A stretch of 64,000 bases of DNA, from NCBI RefSeq assembly GCF_000980895.1, contig NZ_LAZX01000083.1, positions 1 through 64,000 on the forward strand, given 5' to 3'. The notes below the pieces were generated by a model. That model saw only the letters and a list, made by a program, of their open reading frames with translations. It did no database searches and was not told where the DNA came from. The position numbers and the translations under genes are program-made. Position 1 is the stretch's first letter; every line of letters begins with the position of its first letter. The DNA is from Sphingomonas sp. Ag1. GTDB lineage: Bacteria > Pseudomonadota > Alphaproteobacteria > Sphingomonadales > Sphingomonadaceae. Positions 57,187-64,000 of this stretch are shown here, piece by piece.

Positions 57187-59550
57187 ATGAAATTCACGCT
57201 TTCCTGGCTCAAGGATCACCTCGAAACCTCGGCCTCGCTGGACGAGATCGTCGTCGGCCTCACCCGCATCGGCCTTGAGGTCGAAGGGGTCGAGAACCCG
57301 GGCGAAAAGCTCGCCGCCTTCCGCATCGCCAAGGTGCTGACCGCCGAACGCCATCCGCAGGCGGACAAGCTTCAGGTGCTGTCGGTCGACGCGGGTGACG
57401 GCCCGTTGCAGGTCGTGTGCGGCGCGCCCAACGCCCGCGCCGGCCTCGTCGGCGTGTTCGGTTCGCCCGGCGCGACCGTGCCGGCGAACGGCATGGTGCT
57501 GAAGGTCGCGGCGATCCGCGGCGTCGAATCGAACGGCATGATGTGCTCCACGCGCGAGCTGGAGCTGGGCGACGATCACGACGGGATCATCGAACTGGCC
57601 GCCGACGCGCCGGTCGGCGAAGTCTATGCCGAATGGGCGGGCCTCAACGATCCGGTCATCGATGTGTCGATCACGCCCAACCGGCAGGATTGCATGGGCG
57701 TGCGCGGCATCGCGCGCGATCTCGCCGCCGCCGGCTTCGGCACGCTGAAGCCGCTGAGCGTTGCGCCGGTTGCCGGCGAAGGTGCTGGCCCCGACGTGCG
57801 CACCGATGACCCCGCCGGCTGCCCGGCCTTCTTCGCGCAAGGCGTGAACGGCGTCAGCAACGGCGCCTCGCCCGAATGGCTGGCGAAGCGGCTGCGCGCG
57901 ATCGGTCAGAAGCCGATCTCGGCATTGGTCGACGTCACCAATTACGTCACCGTCGATCTCGGCCGCCCGCTGCACGTCTATGACAAGGCGAAGCTCTCCG
58001 GCGGCCTCGTCGCGCGCAAGGCAAAGGCCGGCGAGACGGTCCTTGCCCTCAACGGCAAGACCTACACGCTTGATGAGACGATGACGGTCATCGCCGATGA
58101 TGCCCATGTCCATGACATTGGCGGCATCATGGGCGGCGAGGAATCGGGCGTGTCGGACACGACCACCGACGTCATCATCGAATGCGCCTTTTTCGATCCC
58201 GAGCATATCGCCCGCACCGGCCAGAAGCTGATGCTGACCAGCGATGCGCGCCAGCGGTTCGAACGCGGCGTCGACCCGGCCTTCCTCGACGATGGCCTCG
58301 CGATCGCCACCCGCCTCGTGCTCGACCTGTGCGGTGGCCAGCCGACCGGCATCACCCGCGCGGGCGAGGCACCGCTCGGCACACGCAGCTACACCTATGA
58401 TCCCGCCCGCGCCGAAACGCTCGGCGGCCTGGCCGTCGCGCCGGAGCGGCAGCGCGCGATCCTTCAGTCGCTCGGCTTCACCGTCAGCGACGATTGGCAG
58501 GTCACCCCGCCGACCTGGCGAAGAGATGTGGACGGCCCGGCCGATCTGGTCGAGGAAGTGATCCGCATCGAGGGCATCGACAACGTCCCCTCCGTGCCGC
58601 TGCCGCGCGCGCCGGGTGTCGCGACGCCGACCGCCACGCCGGAGCAGAAGCTGGAGCGCCGCGTCCGCCGCGCCGCTGCCGCACGCGGCCTCGACGAAGC
58701 GGTGACGTGGAGCTTCATTTCGGAAGCCGAGGCTGCGCCCTTCGGTGGCGGCGCCTTCACGCTCGCCAATCCGATCAGCGAGGACCTGAAGGTCATGCGC
58801 CCGTCGCTGCTGCCCGGCCTGCTGTCGGCTGCCGCGCGCAACGTGCGGCGCGGGGCCGGCACGATCCGCCTGTTCGAGATCGGCCGCCGCTATCTCGCCG
58901 ACAAGGAGCGCCCGACGCTCAGCCTGATCCTCGCCGGCGACCGCCGCGCGCGGCACTGGCAGACGGGCAAGGCGCAGGGCTTCGATGCCTTCGACGCCAA
59001 GACGGAGGCGCTGGCACTGCTCGCCGCCGCCGGCGCACCGGTCGACAATTTGCAGGTGTTCGGTGAAGCCGGTGACGCCTGGCATCCCGGCCAGTCCGGC
59101 ACGCTGCGGCTTGGGCCAAAGACGGTGCTTGCCGCCTTCGGCATCCTCCACCCCAATGTCGCCCGCGCGTTCGATCTCGACGCCGGCGTCGCCGCGGTGG
59201 AGCTGTATCTCGATGCGATCCCGGCCAAGCGCGAGCCGAAGGGCGGGGGCGGCTTCATGCGCCCGGCCTATACGCCGCCTGCGCTCCAGGCCGTCCGCCG
59301 TGACTTCGCCTTCCTGGTCCCCGATGGCGTCGCCGCCGACGCATTGGCGCGTGCGGTAAAGGGCGCGGACAAGGCCGCGATCGTCTCCGCCCGCGTGTTC
59401 GACGTCTTCACCAAGGACGGCGAAACCTCGATGGCGGTCGAGGTCGTGCTGCAACCGGGCGACAAGGCGTTCGTCGAGGCCGAGCTGAAGGCGATCGCCG
59501 ACAAGGTCGTCGCCGCCGCCGCCAAACTGGGCGCCTCGCTCCGGGGCTGA
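57187..59550 (+). CDS. pheT: Phenylalanyl-tRNA synthetase, beta subunit
   Basis: 787 residues from MKFTLSWLKDHLE. Includes the tRNA-binding EMAP-like fold (LTAERHPQADKLQVLSVDAG), the B3/B4 editing region (VDVTNYVTVDLGRPLHVYD) and C-terminal anticodon-binding FDX-ACB (VRRDFAFLVPDGV). Full length for the family; partner of PheS in an alpha2-beta2 enzyme. Confidence 0.98.
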   Translation: MKFTLSWLKDHLETSASLDEIVVGLTRIGLEVEGVENPGEKLAAFRIAKVLTAERHPQADKLQVLSVDAGDGPLQVVCGAPNARAGLVGVFGSPGATVPANGMVLKVAAIRGVESNGMMCSTRELELGDDHDGIIELAADAPVGEVYAEWAGLNDPVIDVSITPNRQDCMGVRGIARDLAAAGFGTLKPLSVAPVAGEGAGPDVRTDDPAGCPAFFAQGVNGVSNGASPEWLAKRLRAIGQKPISALVDVTNYVTVDLGRPLHVYDKAKLSGGLVARKAKAGETVLALNGKTYTLDETMTVIADDAHVHDIGGIMGGEESGVSDTTTDVIIECAFFDPEHIARTGQKLMLTSDARQRFERGVDPAFLDDGLAIATRLVLDLCGGQPTGITRAGEAPLGTRSYTYDPARAETLGGLAVAPERQRAILQSLGFTVSDDWQVTPPTWRRDVDGPADLVEEVIRIEGIDNVPSVPLPRAPGVATPTATPEQKLERRVRRAAAARGLDEAVTWSFISEAEAAPFGGGAFTLANPISEDLKVMRPSLLPGLLSAAARNVRRGAGTIRLFEIGRRYLADKERPTLSLILAGDRRARHWQTGKAQGFDAFDAKTEALALLAAAGAPVDNLQVFGEAGDAWHPGQSGTLRLGPKTVLAAFGILHPNVARAFDLDAGVAAVELYLDAIPAKREPKGGGGFMRPAYTPPALQAVRRDFAFLVPDGVAADALARAVKGADKAAIVSARVFDVFTKDGETSMAVEVVLQPGDKAFVEAELKAIADKVVAAAAKLGASLRG

Positions 59551-59602
59551 TACATGTCCGTCATCCCTGCTCCGGGGAGACGGGATTGTGAGGGAGGCGA
59601 GC

Positions 59603-60478
59603 ATGGCCGACTGGATCACCATCGCGAACGACCATCTGTCGGCTGCGATCAACCCGCTCGGCGCGGAGCTGTCCTCGCTCAAGGACGCCGCCCGCCGCGA
59701 GCTGATGACCGACGCCGATCCTGCTTTCTGGACCGGGCGTGCGCCCTTGCTCTTCCCCGTCGTCGGCAAGCCAGCGGGCGAGGTGATCCGCATCCAGGGC
59801 CGCGACTATCCGATGAAGCAGCACGGCTTCGCCCGCCGCCTGCCCTTCGCGCTGATCGATCGCGGCCCGACGCACGCGACCTTCCGCCTGGCAGAAAGCG
59901 ACGAGACGCGCGACCATTACCCCTTCGCCTTTACGCTCGACGCGACCTACCGCCTCGACGGCGCGACGCTGCACACCGACATCGTCATCAGCAATCCGAA
60001 CGCGCAGGACATGCCGGCGAGCTTCGGTTTTCACCCCGCTTTCGCCTGGCCGCTGCCGGGCGGCGGAGAACGTGGCCAGCACGTCGTCACATTCGGCCAA
60101 AATGAGCCGGATGGCGTCCGGCCCATCGCCGATGACGGCACGATCAAGGCCGGTTCGCTCCCATCCCCGCTGGACGGCCGGACGCTCCACCTCGCCGACG
60201 ACCTGTTTGTGCATGACGCCCTGGTGTGGGACCAAGTCCGCTCTTCCAGCGTCACCTATGGCGCGCCCGGCGGGCCGCACCTGCGCATCGACTTTCCGGA
60301 CACCCCGATGCTCGGCATCTGGACCAAGCCCGGCGCCCGCTACATCTGCGTCGAACCTTGGCACGGCATCGCCGATCCGGAGGGCTATGTCGGTGAATTC
60401 GCCGACAAACCCGGCATTTTCCTGGTCCCGCCTGGCGGTTCCAAGCACATCAGCATGGCGGTAACTTTTCTCCCATGA
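59603..60478 (+). CDS. Aldose 1-epimerase-family protein (LacX-like)
   Basis: 291 residues from MADWITIANDHL with AGGGAGGCGAGC upstream. The galactose-mutarotase-like beta-sandwich is shown by AAINPLGAELSSLKD, PMKQHGFARRLPF, FGFHPAFAWPLP and CVEPWHGIADP. It epimerises a sugar or sugar phosphate at C1; the substrate is unknown. The stop overlaps the next start by ATGA. Confidence 0.9.
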   Translation: MADWITIANDHLSAAINPLGAELSSLKDAARRELMTDADPAFWTGRAPLLFPVVGKPAGEVIRIQGRDYPMKQHGFARRLPFALIDRGPTHATFRLAESDETRDHYPFAFTLDATYRLDGATLHTDIVISNPNAQDMPASFGFHPAFAWPLPGGGERGQHVVTFGQNEPDGVRPIADDGTIKAGSLPSPLDGRTLHLADDLFVHDALVWDQVRSSSVTYGAPGGPHLRIDFPDTPMLGIWTKPGARYICVEPWHGIADPEGYVGEFADKPGIFLVPPGGSKHISMAVTFLP

Positions 60479-61359
60479 AACTCGACACGCTCATCGGTGA
60501 ACCCTGGGGCGACTATGGCCTCGTCGATTGCGGCCATGGTCGCAAGCTGGAGCGCTACGGCGACTATCGCTTCATCCGCCCCGAACCGCAGGCGCTCTGG
60601 GCCCCGGCCAGTAACGACTGGAAATCGCACGGGGAATTCATTCCCGGCAGCGACGAGGAGGGTGGCGGTCAGTGGCATTATACCCGTCCTGTCCCGCGAG
60701 ACGGCTGGCCGCTCGCCTGGGGCGTCGGCCCCGGTACCGTGCGCTTCACCGCGCAGAACACACCCTTCCGTCACCTCGGCTTCTTCCCCGACATGGCGCC
60801 GGTCTGGTCCTGGCTACGTGAGCAGCTGGACGGCGTGGCTGAGCCTGAGGCATTGAATTTGTTCGGTTATACCGGCGTCGGCACGCTCGCGCTCTCCGCC
60901 GCGGGCGCGAAGATGGTCCATGTCGATGCGTCCAAAAAATCGGTCGATGCCGCGCGCGCCAACGCCAAGTTGTCGGGCATGACCGACCGCCCGGTGCGCT
61001 GGATCGTCGACGACGCTGCGAAGTTCGTCGCTCGCGAGGTCCGCCGTGGCCGCCGCTATGACGCGATCCTGCTCGATCCGCCCAAATATGGCCGCGGACC
61101 GGACGGTGAGATCTGGCGGCTGGAGGAGCATCTCCCGGCCCTGATCGCCGACTGCCGCCAGTTGCTCGACGCGAATTCGCGCGCCCTGTTCCTCACGGCC
61201 TATGCCGTGCGCATGTCCGCGCTGGCGATCGGCGAGATGCTTCGCCAGGCCTTCGCCGACCTGCCCGGCACCGTCGAATGCGGCGAGCTTGGCGTGCGCG
61301 AGGAAGCACGCGGCCTGGTGCTGCCAACCGCGATCTGGGCGCGCTGGTCGAACGACTGA
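60475..61359 (+). CDS. Class I SAM-dependent (rRNA-type) methyltransferase
   Basis: 294 residues. [20 protein letters not shown] is the SAM loop, [17 protein letters not shown] the acidic ribose-binding loop, and [15 protein letters not shown] the catalytic DPPK motif of RlmI/RlmK-type 23S rRNA methyltransferases. There is no PUA domain at the N-terminus. Target is inferred as rRNA by motif only. It is coupled to the aldose epimerase gene. Confidence 0.82.
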   Translation: MKLDTLIGEPWGDYGLVDCGHGRKLERYGDYRFIRPEPQALWAPASNDWKSHGEFIPGSDEEGGGQWHYTRPVPRDGWPLAWGVGPGTVRFTAQNTPFRHLGFFPDMAPVWSWLREQLDGVAEPEALNLFGYTGVGTLALSAAGAKMVHVDASKKSVDAARANAKLSGMTDRPVRWIVDDAAKFVAREVRRGRRYDAILLDPPKYGRGPDGEIWRLEEHLPALIADCRQLLDANSRALFLTAYAVRMSALAIGEMLRQAFADLPGTVECGELGVREEARGLVLPTAIWARWSND

Positions 61360-61417
61360 CTTGTACCCTGCATCTGGCGATCCCAGATTCAGGATCAATC
61401 ACGGAGACGAATGGCCC

Positions 61418-61813
61418 ATGGATCAGTTGAACCTGTCGGAAGCCGAATGGAAAGCGCGGCTGACCCCCGAACAATATCATGTGTTGCGCGAAGCGGGCAC
61501 CGAACGGGCGTTTGCCGGCAAGTACAATGATTACAAGGCGGACGGCATCTACCATTGCGCCGCCTGCGCGCTGGAATTGTTCGACAGTGCCGACAAATAT
61601 GATTCGGGATCGGGCTGGCCCAGCTTTACCCAGCCGATTGCGCCCGATGCAGTGACTGATCACCGGGATACCAGCCATGGCATGGTGCGGATCGAATCGC
61701 GTTGTGCGCGCTGCGACAGCCATCTTGGGCATGTCTTTCCCGACGGTCCGCCGCCGACCGGCCTTCGCTATTGCATGAATTCCGTCAGCCTGGATTTCCG
61801 TCCCGGCAAGTAA
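61418..61813 (+). CDS. msrB: Peptide methionine (R)-S-oxide reductase
   Basis: 131 residues. Zinc cysteines in [12 protein letters not shown] and [23 protein letters not shown], and the catalytic Cys in [11 protein letters not shown]. It repairs methionine-R-sulfoxide in proteins using thioredoxin. SD-like GGAGACGA is upstream. Complete and typical length. Confidence 0.96.
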   Translation: MDQLNLSEAEWKARLTPEQYHVLREAGTERAFAGKYNDYKADGIYHCAACALELFDSADKYDSGSGWPSFTQPIAPDAVTDHRDTSHGMVRIESRCARCDSHLGHVFPDGPPPTGLRYCMNSVSLDFRPGK

Positions 61814-61956
61814 TCGCCGGCACACGGCGGCGCATGTTTTCCGCCGTGTGACCGTTCCGCCAGCGAAATATTTGGCGCCAGCCTGTTCTTTCGCTGCGGT
61901 GGACGCCTTCATCTTGTTAAGCCCAGCCTAAGCTACTATCCGCCAGATCGCATCCG

Positions 61957-64000
61957 ATGGCCCGTCGCCCCGTTCCCCGCTCGCCCTGGCGTCGACGCCT
62001 GTCGATCGCGATCAAGATCCTGATCGCGCTGGCCGTCGTTGCCTTTGGTGCGCTGCTCACCGCCGTTTACATCGCGCGGACGCAGCTGCCCTCCTTCGAT
62101 GAGCTGAAATCCTCGCCCAATGGCCAGATGATCCGGGTCCATGCCGCCGACGGCACTGTGCTGGTGTCGATCGGGCCGAGCTATGGCGAATGGCTGCCGT
62201 TCGATCGCATCCCGCGGATCATGCGCGATGCGACGATCGCGGTGGAGGACAAGCGCTTCTACAGCCATCTCGGCGTCGACCCGATCGGAGTCGCGCGATC
62301 GGTGAAGGTGCGCTTTGATCGCGGTCGCTGGGTGCAGGGCGGGTCGACGATCACGCAGCAGCTCGCCCGCAACGTCTTCCTTAACAATCAGAAGAAGTTC
62401 GGCCGCAAGTTCCGCGAGTGGATTCTGGCGCTCGCGATGGAGCGCAAGTTCACCAAGGAACAAGTGCTCGAACTGTACCTGAACAAGGTCTATTATGGCG
62501 GCGGCGCCTATGGCATCGACGCTGCGTCGCGCAAGTTCTTCGGCCATGGCGCCAATCGCCTGACGCTGAGCGAGGCGGCGATCATCGCGGGGCTGGTCAA
62601 GGCACCGTCGAACTATTCGCCGACCGCTGACGCGCAGGCCGCGGTGGACCGCGCACAGGTCGTGCTGAATGTCATGGCCGAGAATGGCGTGATCAGCGCC
62701 GCGGAGGCGGCCGAGGCCGATCCGCAGGCGGTCAAGCTCGCGCCCGAGCCCAAGCAGAACAGCGTGCGCTATTTCACCGACTGGGCGTTGCCTCAGCTCG
62801 AGCTGCTGATCGACGAGACGGAAAAGCCGCTCGAGGTGTGGACCACGCTCGATCTCAACATGCAGCGCGCGGCGGATGCCGCGGTGCGCGCCAATGCGCC
62901 GGGCGGCGCGCAGGGCGCGCTGGTCTCGCTCGATCGCGATGGCGCGGTGCGCGCGATGGTGGGCGGCAAGGATTATGTGTCGTCGATCTACAATCGCGCG
63001 ACTCAGGCGCAGCGGCAGCCGGGCTCAGCCTTCAAGCTGTTCGTCTATCTTGCCGCGCTCGAGGCTGGGATGACGCCGGAGACGACGGTGGTGGATGAAC
63101 CCATCACGATCGACGGATGGAGCCCGCGCAACAGCTCGCGCCGCTATTCGGGGCAGGTGACGCTGAGGACCGCCTTTGCTTATTCGCTCAACACCGTTGC
63201 GGCGCGGCTTGGCCAGCAGGTCGGCTTCACCACCGTCGCCGACATGGCGCGCCGCTTCGGCATCACGACCCCAGTCAACACCCAGCCGTCGATGGTGCTC
63301 GGCACGTCGGACGTGCGCCTGATCGACATGACCCGGGCGTTTGCCAGTGTCGCGAACAAGGGTGTCGCTGTGATGCCGTACGGAATCACCAAGGTGACGG
63401 CGAACAACGAGGTTATCTATCAGCATGAGGTCGATCGCAGCCGCGTCCTGGTCGCACCCTATGTGGCGGCGCAGATGACCGACCTGCTGCAGACGGCGGT
63501 GAATACCGGTACCGGCCGCGCGGCGCAGATCGGCCGCCCGGTGGCGGGCAAGACCGGTACCACCTCATCCTCCAAGGACGGCTGGTTCCTCGGCTTCTCC
63601 TCCGGCCTGACGACGGGCGTGTGGATGGGCCGGGATGACGCCAGGCCGATCGGCGGCTTGCAGGGCGGCGCCGCGCCGGCCCGCGCCTTCGCCCAGTTCA
63701 TGACCAAGGCGGTGGCCAATCGTCCGATCGAGCAGTTCGAGACCGAAGTGACCCTGCCCGAATGGCAGCTCGAACCCGATGAGGAGAGCTATTTCGGGGA
63801 GCCGGACAACAGCGTCTTTGTCGACGACAATGGGGAGCCGCTGCCCAGCGACGCGGTGCCGCTGCCGGAGGACGATTATGGCCGCGGCATTGAGCGTCCG
63901 TCGCCGCGCGCCGAGCGTCCGGTGGTCGAGGATGGCGATCCGGTCCAGCCCGCGCCGCCGCAACGGCTGGATCAGGACTGGATCGACCGCGTGACCGGCA
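61957..64000 (+). CDS. Class A penicillin-binding protein 1A (partial, runs off the right edge)
   Basis: Open from ATG to the last base, 681 codons without a stop. Basic cytoplasmic start, TM helix at about 17-40, GT51 domain with EDKRFYSHLGVD (E97) and QGGSTITQQLARN, transpeptidase with S357-A-F-K360, SLN (410-412) and KTG (532-534), then an acidic/Pro-rich tail (LPEDDYGRGIERPSPRAERP). It polymerises and crosslinks peptidoglycan. Distinct from the PBP at 20-22 kb, with only general family similarity. Confidence 0.95.
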   Translation, partial: MARRPVPRSPWRRRLSIAIKILIALAVVAFGALLTAVYIARTQLPSFDELKSSPNGQMIRVHAADGTVLVSIGPSYGEWLPFDRIPRIMRDATIAVEDKRFYSHLGVDPIGVARSVKVRFDRGRWVQGGSTITQQLARNVFLNNQKKFGRKFREWILALAMERKFTKEQVLELYLNKVYYGGGAYGIDAASRKFFGHGANRLTLSEAAIIAGLVKAPSNYSPTADAQAAVDRAQVVLNVMAENGVISAAEAAEADPQAVKLAPEPKQNSVRYFTDWALPQLELLIDETEKPLEVWTTLDLNMQRAADAAVRANAPGGAQGALVSLDRDGAVRAMVGGKDYVSSIYNRATQAQRQPGSAFKLFVYLAALEAGMTPETTVVDEPITIDGWSPRNSSRRYSGQVTLRTAFAYSLNTVAARLGQQVGFTTVADMARRFGITTPVNTQPSMVLGTSDVRLIDMTRAFASVANKGVAVMPYGITKVTANNEVIYQHEVDRSRVLVAPYVAAQMTDLLQTAVNTGTGRAAQIGRPVAGKTGTTSSSKDGWFLGFSSGLTTGVWMGRDDARPIGGLQGGAAPARAFAQFMTKAVANRPIEQFETEVTLPEWQLEPDEESYFGEPDNSVFVDDNGEPLPSDAVPLPEDDYGRGIERPSPRAERPVVEDGDPVQPAPPQRLDQDWIDRVTG

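Overview
The window reads as a chromosomal segment of an alphaproteobacterium of the Sphingomonas type (Sphingomonadales). The main body is GC-rich. Supporting signs are the gene neighbourhoods rpiB-glyA-nrdR and midA/pgeF, an NDUFA9-family complex I protein, a large TonB-dependent receptor with an IVVTG-type N-terminus, and many 4-bp ATGA overlaps between genes. The species call is inference.

Region 1 (1 to about 5.85 kb) is visibly less GC-rich and is a phage- or plasmid-like accessory element that continues off the left edge. It holds the tail of a one-TM phage-type protein, a ribbon-helix-helix protein, a divergent polymerase with family A DNA polymerase-like motifs behind a terminator-like leader hairpin, a non-coding interval with nested palindromes, iteron-like ACAGTGC boxes and two identical promoter copies, an unknown 236-aa protein, an M15 endolysin, a 248-aa protein faintly like phage primases, and two small proteins. 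It looks like a compact replication module and is the most unusual part of the window.

Region 2 (6.0-22.3 kb) is core chromosome: two GNAT genes around a MidA methyltransferase and pgeF; a UbiH-type hydroxylase; a TauD dioxygenase divergent from a Crp/Fnr regulator; tRNA-Leu(CAG); an NDUFA9-family protein; uppP; gltD-gltB; and a class A PBP.

Region 3 (22.4-32.5 kb): an FMN reductase, then a five-gene acyl-CoA operon (CrtC-like protein, phosphotransferase, double CoA-transferase, crotonase, thiolase-like) and malate synthase G, which would use the acetyl-CoA released. Region 4 (32.6-37.6 kb): rpiB-glyA-small membrane protein-nrdR, TrmJ-type methyltransferase, a DUF2490 protein, an epoxide-hydrolase-like enzyme.

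Region 5 (37.7-45.3 kb) is a surface polysaccharide locus: flippase, two GT4 glycosyltransferases, a Wzy-like membrane protein, a WcaF-like acetyltransferase and an SGNH esterase with a companion beta-rich protein. Region 6 (45.3-54.8 kb): a TonB-dependent receptor, a tandem pair of nearly identical small secreted proteins, a sulfotransferase-like protein divergent from a TPR/aspartyl-beta-hydroxylase, and an AsmA protein. Region 7 (55.0-64.0 kb): rpmI-rplT, a GIY-YIG gene bracketed by inverted palindromic repeats, pheS-pheT, an aldose epimerase, an rRNA-type methyltransferase, msrB, and a second class A PBP cut by the window end.
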